From: Ditylenchus dipsaci
Taxonomy: Eukaryota > Nematoda > Chromadorea > Rhabditida > Anguinidae
Reading direction: 5' to 3'
Length of the DNA: 64,000 bases
Assembly (NCBI GenBank): GCA_004194705.1
Contig: SADC01000419.1
Location: 1-64,000, forward strand
The notes under the pieces were generated by a model. It ran no database searches. It saw only the letters and a program-made list of their open reading frames with translations, and was not told the origin of the DNA. The position numbers were made by a program, and so were the translations under genes. Of the stretch, positions 45,745 through 56,029 are shown piece after piece. The stretch's first letter is position 1. Every line of letters starts with the position of its first letter.

Positions 45745-47190
45745 ATCCCACTACGTTGTGCTAATGTATGCCTTGGCCCCTGTGCTGTTTTTTTATGGAA
45801 AAAGACCTTAGTCACCCCTGTTCATTATGTTTAAGGTAACATGGTGATTATGGTGACTATCTTTAACATGATTACTTTAAACATGATCACCTTTAACACA
45901 ACAGAGGGCACCAAGGCATTTTTAACAAAAAACAACAAAGGCAATAGTGGGATATAACCAGAATATTTATTTGTAAAAAAATTAATTGAATTATATTTTT
46001 AGCAGAGTCAACTTCAAATAGATTTATCTCTAAGATTTCGTCGTCAAAAAATTTTCTGGCTGACCACATGGTAGAATTTTTTTCTCAACTTTCTGATAGT
46101 GTCTTTGGTTTTTCGATACAAGTTCGAATTATAAATCAACCTGATTATTTTATGAAAATATCGTGTTTTAATTAAACCAACAGCTTCTTCTAACAAAGGG
46201 TTATTTGGGAAATGAACAACAACAAAATCAGAGTTCTTGCAGCTTTTTGGACTGCACTGAATAAAAAAATTAAACAATTATTTAAAAAATCTTTTAATTG
46301 CCTTCTGATTTCAATGCACTCTTAAAGTTAGTTTTTTACAATAACTTCTTCTCTTGTGAAAGTCTACTGTTTTCTTATTTACGTTAATCATGTTGAGCCA
46401 TTTGATACCTTATTAAAAATTAGTAGAATGCTTGTTCAAAAATAATTCAGAAAAATGTCGAGAACAAAAGGTTTACAACTTTGCAAAGAAAAGTCACATT
46501 TTACATCAAAAACCATTTAGTCACCTAAGACCACAATACAATGCATTATTAACGTTTAATTATAGTTAAATCTCAATTTTCAAACGCGTGTTTACTTCCT
46601 AAAATAGACTCCATAGTAGAAAGTTAGCCATATGTTGCCTTGTTAGCAAAAAAAACATTTATTGTAGCTAAAAAATTTTCAAAAAGTGCTCAAATTTTTG
46701 ATATTTTGCAAATTACGAGAAAGTACTTATTTAAACTCACTCAACTGTAAAAAATTATTAGTTTTGAAAATAGTCTGGTATATAAGATGTATTTGAATAT
46801 TAAATGGAAAAATTCTAGGAAATATGTAAGTGCTGTTTATTTAAATTGTAAGCGAAAAATTAATCAAAAAATGCTACAAATTTTCTTAATGCAGTCTTGG
46901 GGCCTCCTAGTGAGCCCTCCTAGTCATTTTGCTTTGGTACGACAAGCAAAATGTCTTTTAATTTAATTTTTTCTACAAGTGAGGTTATTTGTGATAATTC
47001 ATGAAAACCAGAAAACAACACTTGTATTTATGGACGACAGTGGGGAGAGGCCAAGGCGAAATGACTCAGGGGAGCACAACATTCGGACACTGATTTGGAT
47101 AATTGAAGTCCTTCGAGAAAATCAGAGAAAATTCGGAATCAAATAAAAAAGTCGCACAAGAAGTTGGTCAAAAAATGATGGGAGGAGATA
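45745..47190. other. No gene seen
   Basis: AT-rich. A short inverted motif (GGTAACATGGTGATTATGG / GATTACTTTAAACATGATCACC) near 45835-45895 is the only structure noted. Confidence 0.35.
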
Positions 47191-47338
47191 TAGTCCAACC
47201 TCGTTATAGTGACACACCTGAGCAGGTCATGACAGAGAAAAAGCCCCGATTGGGTATAGTGAGACCCTCGTTGTAGTGACATCCAAATGTCGGTCACCAG
47301 GGGTGTCACTATAACCAGGTTTGGCTGTGATGAGAACT
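47191..47338. mobile_element. Short pogo-like MITE
   Basis: AGTCCAACCTCGTTATAGTG and the inverse of CACTATAACCAGGTTTGGCT, with GTGACA(C/T) units inside. Confidence 0.7.
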
Positions 47339-47696
47339 GACAACATGGACAGGAGGCTGACGACGAAAAAAAAGCGTTGTTAATCTTTTGGGACGTCCAA
47401 TAAATTGTTGTCATGCAAGTTAGGTATGTAACGAACGTTTAGACCGTTCGTTATAAAAAAAATGCTGAAACGTTCCTTTACCGAAATTTGAGTCACCCTG
47501 TACATACCCTAGCACTGATACTAATAAGAAAACTACAATTTCATCGACACAGACTAAAACTTTGCATTTGTTGACTTTTCAAGCATGCTAAAGAAATTGT
47601 ATTCTCACTTTTATAATTGACTAAAATGTCTGAAAATATTTAGTATTCAAAAAAATTCACTAAAATTCTAAGCGTCGTGATTTTATATTCGCTAAA

Positions 47697-48649
47697 ATGG
47701 AGCAGAAGCCATACATGACCTACTTAAACTTTGGTGAAAATGTGGTCTCTTTAATTGGTCACATTATTTCAATTTGCTTATTTTCTCGACTAACCTACTA
47801 CGGGTTGTTTCAAAAACAGCGATTGAAAGTGGCAGGCTTCTCTGGCTCAATGTACGTTTACATGATCACGCACATAGTTCTAGCTTGCACATCTTTGCTC
47901 TACTTGCTCTATGTGATTGCAAGATGGTGTCCAAACACTATCACTCAATATGACAAAAATGTTATGTACTGGTTGGGACTAGTCGACTCAAATTATATTT
48001 ATATAACGCCTGTGCCTGTACTATTTTTGACTCTTGACAGAATTTTTTCTTATATGTGTGCAGAAAAATATGGTCATGTTCAAAGAAGGCGCTTGCTAGT
48101 TTTGACTTTGTGCTGTATTTTGTTCAGTTATTTGGGTTTTAGCACAGTTACTTTATTGGAGCTGCCATTACAGCAAAACAAAGGCAAATTTTTCATATCA
48201 AAATAAAGACCTTTGAAATGAGGGCAAAAAATCTCACAAAAAAGTTCGCAATGAAAAACTAAGGTTGAATTTTAACATTGGAAATTTCTCTCCTAGCAGG
48301 TATTGTTTTTTACCAAATATATTATTGTGTTCAGAAAATATTTTTAAAATTGACTTGAGAGTTTAATAGAGTAAAAATCTAACAAGTAAATTTAGCTAAA
48401 TTCAACACTTTTTTAGTTGCTGAATGCGTTAATTTTGCTTGTATGATGGTCAAATTTGGTCAGAGGCCTCAACTGTATTGTAAACTTGGCATTGGTTGTA
48501 TAAACATATTTCTTAGTTTCTTTTTCTTCTATCGCATCAACAACAGCACCGTCAAAAACATTGTAATTCTGTTCATTGTCATATTCTTGCTAAAGGAAGC
48601 GCCCTTTCTATTGGAAAAGCTCCTTAAAGGCGCATGTTCAAGAGTCTAA
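47697..48649 (+). CDS. Serpentine (7TM) chemoreceptor-like gene, incomplete
   Basis: Exon 47697-48183 starts at ATG and encodes TM1 (VVSLIGHIISICLFSRL), TM2 (YMITHIVLACTSLLYLLYVI), TM3 (YIYITPVPVLFLTLDRI, ending in the LDR position where GPCRs carry DRY) and TM4 (LLVLTLCCILFSYLGFSTV). Exon 48417-48649 gives AECVNFACMMVKFGQ, TM5 and TM6 (VKNIVILFIVIFLLKEAPFL), then stops at CSRV before TM7. The phase 1 junction works only with a GC donor (AAAG|GCAAAT); no GT is nearby. It is either a truncated receptor or continues through an unrecognised splice. Nematode serpentine-family origin is inferred from the layout. Confidence 0.55.
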
Positions 48650-49060
48650 TTTAAATGTTTACATTCCGGAGCACCACCTTTTTTATGGAGTTAAAATAAA
48701 TTTGAATTTTCATACTTATTTTTTTATTCATCGTCGAAATTCAAATTTATTTTGTCTCGATATAGATAATGATACGCGGGATTTCAAACATGCTAGTTAG
48801 TTGGGCACGAACATTTAAGATCCAAAACCATGCAAATAAACAGTGTTTTTTTTTTTATTTTATTAAAGTTAAATTTTTTGGAGGTAGAAAAATAGAAGGG
48901 TTTTCATCCCTTATCAGATCCGGTTTTTTCAGTTTATTTTTAACAACATGTTTTCTGATCTAATAAGGACAGGAGAAGCTCAAAAAGTGGTCAAAACACC
49001 CTTTTGGGAACATGTGATAAAAGTTACTTCAGCCCAAATGATGAAAAAACTAAAAAATTT

Positions 49061-49185
49061 GAACCGATAAGGAATAACAACCAATAGAAGCAGGGTCGCT
49101 TTTATGGTCACCAAAGAATACGCTACTTTAGTTTTTAAAAATATATGTTTAATTTTAGAAAAATCGTGCCGTAAAAGTGACTTTA
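49061..49185. repeat. 125-bp direct repeat, copy 1
   Basis: GAACCGATAAGGAATAACAA through CGTGCCGTAAAAGTGACTTT recurs at about 49800-49927 with only two or three differences. It includes the acceptor and first codons of the TM6-type exon. Confidence 0.9.
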
Positions 49186-49457
49186 TTGGTGGAAATATGT
49201 TTCAACATTTTGCCTACCTTTTTAACTTCTTTTCCTCGATGGTAAGACAGTTTTTTAAGATAAAAAAGAGTGAATTTTCGCAGATTGCTACTGAACCACT
49301 GAATAATTACTTTGGTCAGTATGTGGAAATGTTTTGCTTATTAGATGCAGCTTGCTGTAGCGTTCTTTATTCAATCATATTTATCAAGAAAAGAAGAAAT
49401 AGCGTCGGAAGTGAATTGAAAGCTGTTTTCACAATGTCAACGCATATAACACATTAA
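49159..49457 (+). CDS. Serpentine receptor C-terminal exons (TM6-TM7 type)
   Basis: Exon 49159-49241 (KSDFIGGNMFQHFAYLFNF) ends at ATG|GTAAGA. Exon 49284-49457 starts after TTTCGCAG and reads EPLNNYFGQYVEMFCLLDAA, CCSVLYSIIFIKKRRN, ending HITH and TAA. The NYxGQY...LDAACCS block is characteristic of TM7 in nematode serpentine receptors as I remember them. Because the upstream gene already has a TM6 exon, this is either an alternative 3' end or the remains of a second tandem receptor. Confidence 0.5.
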
Positions 49458-49799
49458 TTACACTTGATGTAGAATGTCATTGCTCGCTACAAAAATACAT
49501 ACTGTATTTTCTATAACTTTTCGCGTCGGCTCGTTAATTTTTTGGATATGGACTGTATCACAAAAAACTGAACTTTTTTACTCAAATCGAAAATCTCGTC
49601 ATATTTGTGCTGTAAATGATTTTTGTTGTTCTAATAAAAACGATAGTAATTTAGCTTGGCACAGTAAGGTACAGACTGCAGGCAAACTCAGAAAATTTCG
49701 TTTTATGTCCCAAGAAAGTACAGAAAATTATGTACCAGATATTTATGGTTTAAGCATGGGTCGAAAAGAATAAAAAATGATAAAAAAAACTGGAAAATT

Positions 49800-49927
49800 T
49801 GAACCGATAAGGAATAACAACCAATAGAAACAGGGTCGCTTTTATGGTCACCAAAGAATACGCTACTTTAGTTTTTAAAAATATATGTTTAATTTTAGAA
49901 AAATCGTGCCGTGAAAGTGACTTTATT
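49800..49927. repeat. 125-bp direct repeat, copy 2
   Basis: Second copy of 49061-49185. It breaks off into a palindrome-family copy (49930-50190), so only the acceptor and the first codons of the duplicated exon survive. Confidence 0.9.
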
Positions 49928-49945
49928 CGGCTTGAGTTCAGAATC

Positions 49946-50190
49946 CCCCCCACTGGGACTGATCAGGTGGAGGAGATAACTTCATATTCGTGTTTCTCGA
50001 CCCCGATTTCATGAGAAAGCCGCGCGTTTTTTTGGTTCTGAGAAAAAATTTTTTTCGAACCACAGGGGGGTTATCATGGGTTTTTAGTCAAAATTTGAAA
50101 AATTTAAGTTGGCGCCTTTTGAATTTTAAAGGGAATAAAGGCTGTATAGGGAGGGGAAGGGAATAAAAGGGGGCCACTAATAACTCAGGG
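49946..50190. mobile_element. Partial direct copy of the 50492-51300 arm
   Basis: CACTGGGACTGATCAGGTGG, CGCGCGTTTTTTTGGTTCTG and AGGGAGGGGAAGGGAATAAAA match the left arm at 50492-50730. A tail at 50210-50320 (CTGGTATGCATGC) matches 37740-37800 in inverse. Confidence 0.75.
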
Positions 50191-50491
50191 CCCGCTAACA
50201 AGAAGATGTTGAACATAGTTTTGAATACTGGGGCCTACTGCATAAATAAACTCTGGTATGCATGCTTTTTCATGCATCCAGAGTCACTTTCGAGTGATTT
50301 GTGTCTAAGGAGTTTTAAGAGTTTTAGTCAAGAGTTTTAGTATATGCATTTTATGGTCAAGAGTACTTCTCGGAATCATGTCTAAGGTATCTGTCTAAGG
50401 AATCTGTTAAACCAAGGGCTGAGGCCAGAGCAAAGGAAGAGAGCATCAACTAAGAAGAGAGCCAGAATTTTTAAACCCAAACACACCCCCC

Positions 50492-51300
50492 CCCTCCCCA
50501 CGGGGACTGATCAGGTGGAGAAGATAACTTCATATTCGTGTTTCTCGACCCGATTTCATGAGAAAACCGCGCGTTTTTTTGGTTCTGAGAAAAAAAATTT
50601 TCGAACCACAGGGGGGGTTTCATGGTTTTTTAGTCAAAATTTGAAAAATTTAAATTGGCGCCTTTTAAATTTTAAAGAGAATAAGGGCTGTATTGGGAGG
50701 GGAAGGGAATAAAAGGGGCCACTTTTATGACAAAACATTATAAATTTAAATATCTGTATTCTTCGACTGCCTCACCATGTTTTTCAACTGGGCCGTGGCA
50801 AAAAAAGACTCTATATGCATTTTATGGTCAAGAGTACTTCTCGGAATCATGTCTAAGGTAAGTGTCCCCTTCGGGGGCGCAGGGGGCTTGGGGGCTTGGA
50901 GTTGAGATGCGCACACCCAGATACCTTAGACATGATTCCGAGAAGTACTCTTGACCATAAAATGCATATAGTCTTTTTTTGCCACGGCCCAGTTGAAAAA
51001 CATGGTGAGGCAGTCGAAGAATACAGATATTTAAATTTATAATGTTTTGTCATAAAAGTGGCCCCCTTTTATTCCCTTCCCCTCCCAATACAGCCCTTAT
51101 TCTCTTTAAAATTTAAAAGGCGCCAATTTAAATTTTTCAAATTTTGACTAAAAAACCATGAAACCCCCCCTGTGGTTCGAAAATTTTTTTTCTCAGAACC
51201 AAAAAAACGCGCGGTTTTCTCATGAAATCGGGGTCGAGAAACACGAATATGAAGTTATCTTCTCCACCTGATCAGTCCCCGTGGGGAGGGGGGGGTGTGT
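50492..51300. mobile_element. 800-bp palindromic element
   Basis: The left arm 50492-50860 is mirrored by 50922-51300 with few mismatches. The ends are CCCCCCTCCCCACGGGGACT and complement. The arms share GATCAGGTGGAGAAGATAAC, GTTTCTCGACCCGATTTCAT and GGGCCGTGGCAAAAAAAGAC. The loop (50861-50921) is rich in GGGGGCTTGG/GGGGGCGCAGG. No transposase. Confidence 0.85.
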
Positions 51301-52270
51301 TTGGGGGATTCGTCACTGCAACCCTTTATTCGTTTATATTGACTATCTTTTAAATCAAATATTTTAATTAAGTGATAAGAAATCTTAGTCCCTTCATTAT
51401 TGGGACAATGTACCAGATCAACAATGTACCAGATTAATCGAGTGAAATATATGAAAATATGTGATACTGGAACAAACAAGAGACCTATGACCGACGGAGG
51501 CGAGAGCGGTTCTTTGACTTGAGACGACTGCTCGATCTTGACTGCTGGAGCATCTTTGACCATTTCACATATTAGGTCCGCCAACCCATCGTAGTCCTTG
51601 TGTATTTACTACAGTCAACCCCGAGAAATTCGGATCTCATAGAGATGCGGTTGGATCTGAAAAATATTTTAATTTCTTTGCATAGATTCACGTTTTCAAT
51701 ATCATCGTTCACTTCAAAGATTATAGTCTATTTAAGACACTTTTAAGAGCATTGGTTTCTGTCACACTAGTATATTGTACAAGTCCTCGACCTAGGATGA
51801 TGCTCAGACTGGCTCAATTGTTTCCTACCTTATCAAAACTCAACTCAAGGCCAGATTCTAGAGAGCTCAGACTGGCATAGCTGGACCACCGAAGTTTAGT
51901 CAAAGGAGCAACACAGCGATTGAATCAAAAAGCGGAAGCTTGAAACTTCTCAGACACTCAGATTTGATACTGTATTTTTTTTAATTGATTCCCTGGAGCG
52001 TTTTTTTTTCAAAACCTAAAAAATCCTGAAATTGTCAATTGAAAATGACCTTAACTCTGAAGGTTGGAGCGGTGGCATTTTTTTAGTAAGAGTCTATTAG
52101 AAGCTATAAATTAAGAAAGTATAAATAGTTAGAACGGGCACAGTTATTATTAGGCTCGCTAATTAACCAAACAGTAAAGAGATAAATAAACAGTCTAGGG
52201 GTTTAAAGCGCTTGTTGAGTGTTTGCCTTTAGCGCTAATTCAAATAAGTCGTTTTGTTCGATTGCTTGAA
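51301..52270. other. No gene assigned
   Basis: A pogo-like end (ACAGTCAACCCCGAGAAATT, about 51611) and otherwise AT-rich sequence. A minus-strand frame at 51584-51255 (MADLICEMVKDAPAVKIEQS, SSQVKEPLSPPSVIGL) starts with ATG and looks faintly coding, but no splice partner was found. Confidence 0.3.
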
Positions 52271-52274
52271 TTAA

Positions 52275-52431
52275 ATGGATTCAAGTCAGTTTTTATGTGA
52301 ATTCTCTGAGCCAACTTTTTTCATATTTTTGCTCGACAATACCAAGGGTATTTGGCAGCTTCGCGTCCAAAGGCTAGAACACTCCACATTGCAATGGATT
52401 GTGGTGAAAAACATCAAGGAAACTGAAAAAG
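52275..52431 (+). CDS. Possible first coding exon, unidentified
   Basis: ATG at 52275 opens MDSSQFLCEFSEPTFFIF, LLDNTKGIWQLRVQRLEH, STLQWIVVKNIKETEK, ending at AAAAG|GTAGGC. Composition looks coding and the donor is good. It could be the 5' exon of the gene at 52905-55931 or of another gene; no in-phase acceptor was found. Confidence 0.3.
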
Positions 52432-52904
52432 GTAGGCTTAAGGAGAAATACTCTTTGGAGGGGGATGGGTTATTTGGGGATTTTGACAATGAAACACCAA
52501 GACAAAAAACGATAATTACTTTTAATTATTATTTCGAATTTCCAACTTTCGGTTCGAAACATTTCCGGAAAGAAAACAGTCCTCCCCTTTAAAATTGATC
52601 TCCAATCTAAAGCTTTAAAGCAATGCTGTAAGTTTTAGGATTTAGACACTAGCACCGGCTCACGGCACCAACACAAACACTTCGGCACCACCACCAGCTC
52701 AAGGCACAACACCGGTGTTGTACTGCTTCTAACAAAGTTTTTAGTTACAACCATAATCACATCTTTTGAAATGTGTTTTGCCTTATTGGTTTGGAATGCG
52801 TTGGTTTAAATAGATGATTGACACATATCTCTCAAAAATTACCAAGACACACACACTTACAACACACAAAGCCTTCATTTAACTGTAAACGCTCAATAAA
52901 TTTT

Positions 52905-55900
52905 ATGTGTTCAAAAATGGCTAATACTAACTTGCCCGGAGTATTTTTCGCCAACTCCAATCACAACCCTGAAGGACCATCTATTGAAATTGTGGAAAGT
53001 CAAATCGTCGATATAGATGGTCCAAACACAGCGAAGCCAGAAAGCAGCAGGAAATTTACTCCATGTAAGCAAAAACATATTTCTTCTAATGGCATGCAAG
53101 TAAGTCCAGCAGTATTGAATAGCCCAGCTTTGAGGACCAAGCAATTAACTCGAAACACTTCATCTTTTTCTGTGGATGTAGAGAGTAAGTTTATTAGGAT
53201 TTGATTGTAGTGTGTGAGCCAAACCTTTTTATTACAACTTTTGTTACCTCAGATTTTGGACCTTGTTTTTTTTTCTCGTAGAGCAATTTTTTAGGTGGGG
53301 GTACAACTGTTACCTTCGTCATTTTTACAGAAATTCATGGAGCAGTGGGTCTATAAATGTAAATTGCTTGTAGCTTACGGGTGTTTTTTTTGACTATCTG
53401 ATGCAAATTTGATGAGTTTTCTAACAATGTAAACAAAGCGGAAGCTATTGTTTTTGACAAAAAAAATTGAAAATTAGATCAAAATTTTTGTTTATAAAAT
53501 TTGTTTGTTGTAAAACTCATTTGCTTAAAAATGTCAAAGCATTCAGAAAGATCCGATTTATCGGAAAATTAGAGATACTTCTCCTGTAAGATATAATTTT
53601 CAATTTACTCAATGTAAGCCTTTCTAAAGCAAAAGAAGATAAGACAGAGCTCTAGATAATTTTTTCAAAAATAAGGACATTCCCGACAAAATCTAAGATT
53701 TCGACACCGAAAATAACGACATTTTCTAAAATTCGCTAAAATGTATGCACTGTTCTTAATGAGAAACCCCCTCCCAAATATCGAAATTTTTTAACGTCCC
53801 ACTGTTGCTTTTTTGATTTTTAAATTAATGTTTTTACGATTAGGCTCAGCAAAAGTTGGTTTAACACAAAGTTATAGCATCTATACTAACACACGCTCGG
53901 CATCCTTGCCTAAGCCTAAGTCCTAATATCTACAAAAACAACAAGGGGACTGAAATTATTCTACGACAGATGATAACATTTCTAAATAAACAAATCAAAA
54001 ATATTATTTAAATCATATCATTTAACATGGTTTTAGCTGAATACTTATCAGAAACTTCATCAAAGATTTGACGCAGCATTCGATTGATGTCTACTACTAG
54101 GGTTGGGTGATGGGAATATTCCCGGTCCGAATCTTAGACACGGACTGACGATAGAAAATCGGTCCGAATCTTTTCAGAAATAAAATTTTTAGCTGGAACA
54201 CAGAACGCCTAGGTCACCCAAAATCATCTTTTTTCGACGTTTCAGCACTTATCTAACGTTTTAGTACCTATTCATGCCATATTCACACCATATTCATGAT
54301 CATATTCCTTGGAATATTCCCGGTTTATTCCCGGTCCGAATCTTTTAAAAAATAAAAATTTTAGCTGGAGTACAGAATACCTAGGTGACCCAAAATCGCC
54401 CAACATCATCTTTTTTCGACGTTTCAGCACCTATCCATTCCTAAAACATGTTTCTAAGTGGCGGCTGACACTTTTTGATAAAAAAAATTTTGATCAAAAA
54501 TTGACTTTTTGCTGTATGGGCCAAGGTAAACCAACCTGAACGGGTATTCACATATTCTAAAAAATATAACCACCGTTTTTAATGGTATTATATTTCGATG
54601 AATATTTCGATGTGTTCTTTAACGATTTTGATTGATTTGTTATGATTTGTTAAATAAATTTGGTTATTTGATGATAAAAGATACGGACCGAATCAGACCG
54701 AAAAAAAGATTCAGACCGGGAATATTTTCGGGAATATTCCCGGAAAGGATTCGGACCGGTCTTATTCCAACCCTATCTACTGCCATGTTGAAGAGTCTAT
54801 TCTTGTCCGTCGCAGTCGATCTTTTTTTTTCATTCAGTTTGATCTGTGAAATATTTGTCAGCATTCGACAGCGCTGGTCGATGTATTCAATCACCACCGT
54901 GTAGAATTCCTGAAGAAAGAAGTTTCAAAAGAACAGAAAAATACAATAGACACCTTGAAAACTCAAAAAAACTTTTCTTGACTATTATGTCCAAACTTCC
55001 TAAAGAGTAGCAGTAGCCGCTCCAAAAAATCCATTTGTCTTTTGCAATCCAAGATCAGTGCCCTTTTAGGCAGCGTTATGCAAGATTTGGGCTACCATCC
55101 AACTGGAATCAGATTATTCTCCTGTAACATCGGTTAAACAGCTGTCAGCCGAAGCAACACTTAGTTATGAGTTGTGATGTAGAAGGATCCTGCTTCTTGT
55201 CATAGTCTTGTCATCGATTGCAGTCGGCGCATTTCGGCTTGGCAGAAAGTTTGAGAGAGCTCCTAAAAGATAAAAAGAGTCGTCTTTTCCCCTGCAGATC
55301 CCTTTAAACTAATTTTCGAACTCGGCTTCGTAGCTAGCTCTTGAACTTTTACATTGCAGCCACTGAAACAAAAAAAGCAATGAAAACGAAGAAAAATTGC
55401 AGAGACAATCGACACAATTTGTGTCACACAAACTAGAAAAAACAAATGAAAATTAGAAAAAACTGAGCCACAGGCGAAAATTTTTAAAAATTAAAAAGAC
55501 CGCTTCTTTCTATTTTGAAAATAAGGACAAAATAGGGACAATGAGCCGAAATAAGGACCAATATTATAGATAAGGAAGTCTGGAAGCCCTGAGATAAGAG
55601 TCTATTAAAGAAGTGCCCACATCCATAGGCCCACCGATCCACGAATTTCTATGAAAACGACAAAGGCGATATTTGTATCCCACCCAAAAACATGCTATAC
55701 AAGAAAAATATAAAGAACCGAGGTCAAATATCTGAGTTAATAGCTGGTGGTCCAGAATTGCAGAAAATCTCTTTTAAAGTGTTTTAATATTTAGACATGC
55801 AACTGCACATGGAAGTTATTGACGAGAAGAAGTCGTGGTGTCCAGCTACTACAGATGTAGTCTTCTTCTTTGCAGTTATTATGATCATCTCTTTTGTCAT

Positions 55901-55931
55901 TGCTATTCTTATCAAGTCCTGCATGCACTAA
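52905..55931 (+). CDS. Small tail-anchored membrane protein, two exons
   Basis: Exon 52905-53184 (MCSKMANTNLPGVFF..., or start at the ATG at 52917) is Asn/Ser/Pro-rich and hydrophilic and ends GTA GAG A|GTAAGT in phase 1. Exon 55795-55931 follows TATTTAG and reads MQLHMEVIDEKKSWCPATTD, then a strongly hydrophobic segment (VVFFFAVIMIISFVIAILI) and KSCMH, TAA. The joined protein is about 138 residues with one membrane segment at the very C-terminus and no signal peptide, the layout of a tail-anchored protein. An AATAAA lies about 90 bp after the stop. The 2.6-kb intron is nearly all one inverted-repeat element. Family not recognised. Confidence 0.55.
53240..55760. mobile_element. 2.5-kb TIR element filling the intron of the tail-anchored gene
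   Basis: The left end (TTGGACC near 53258, GGTGGGGGTACAAC, CATTTTTACAGAAATTCATG) and the right end (CACGAATTTCTATGAAAACG, TGGGA-type inverse, GGTGGTCCAGAATTG) are inverted relatives of the ends of the element at 62990-63790. Inside are a nested MITE (54096-54778) and remnants of other families (AAATAAGGACA words at 53675 and 55510). No transposase is visible. Confidence 0.55.
54096..54778. mobile_element. Nested MITE, AGGGTTGG...GAATATTCCCGG ends
   Basis: TAGGGTTGGGTGATGGGAAT at the left and the inverse of TTATTCCAACCCTA at the right. GGAATATTCCCGG and (G)GTCCGAATCTT recur along both arms, with duplicated AGCTGGA(A/G)(C/T)ACAGAA blocks inside. Confidence 0.7.
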
Positions 55932-56029
55932 TTTGGGTCAAATTTGATGACTTCTGGTTGCTCAGAGTATTTGTCATGCAAAAGCTTTGGTATAATAAAA
56001 TCCTATTTTTTAAATAATTGAATGGAATA

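Noticed and set aside
49474..49773. 99-codon frame after the receptor exons
   Set aside because: Starts mid-sequence, mixed composition, no membrane pattern matching the receptors; probably chance in AT-rich DNA.
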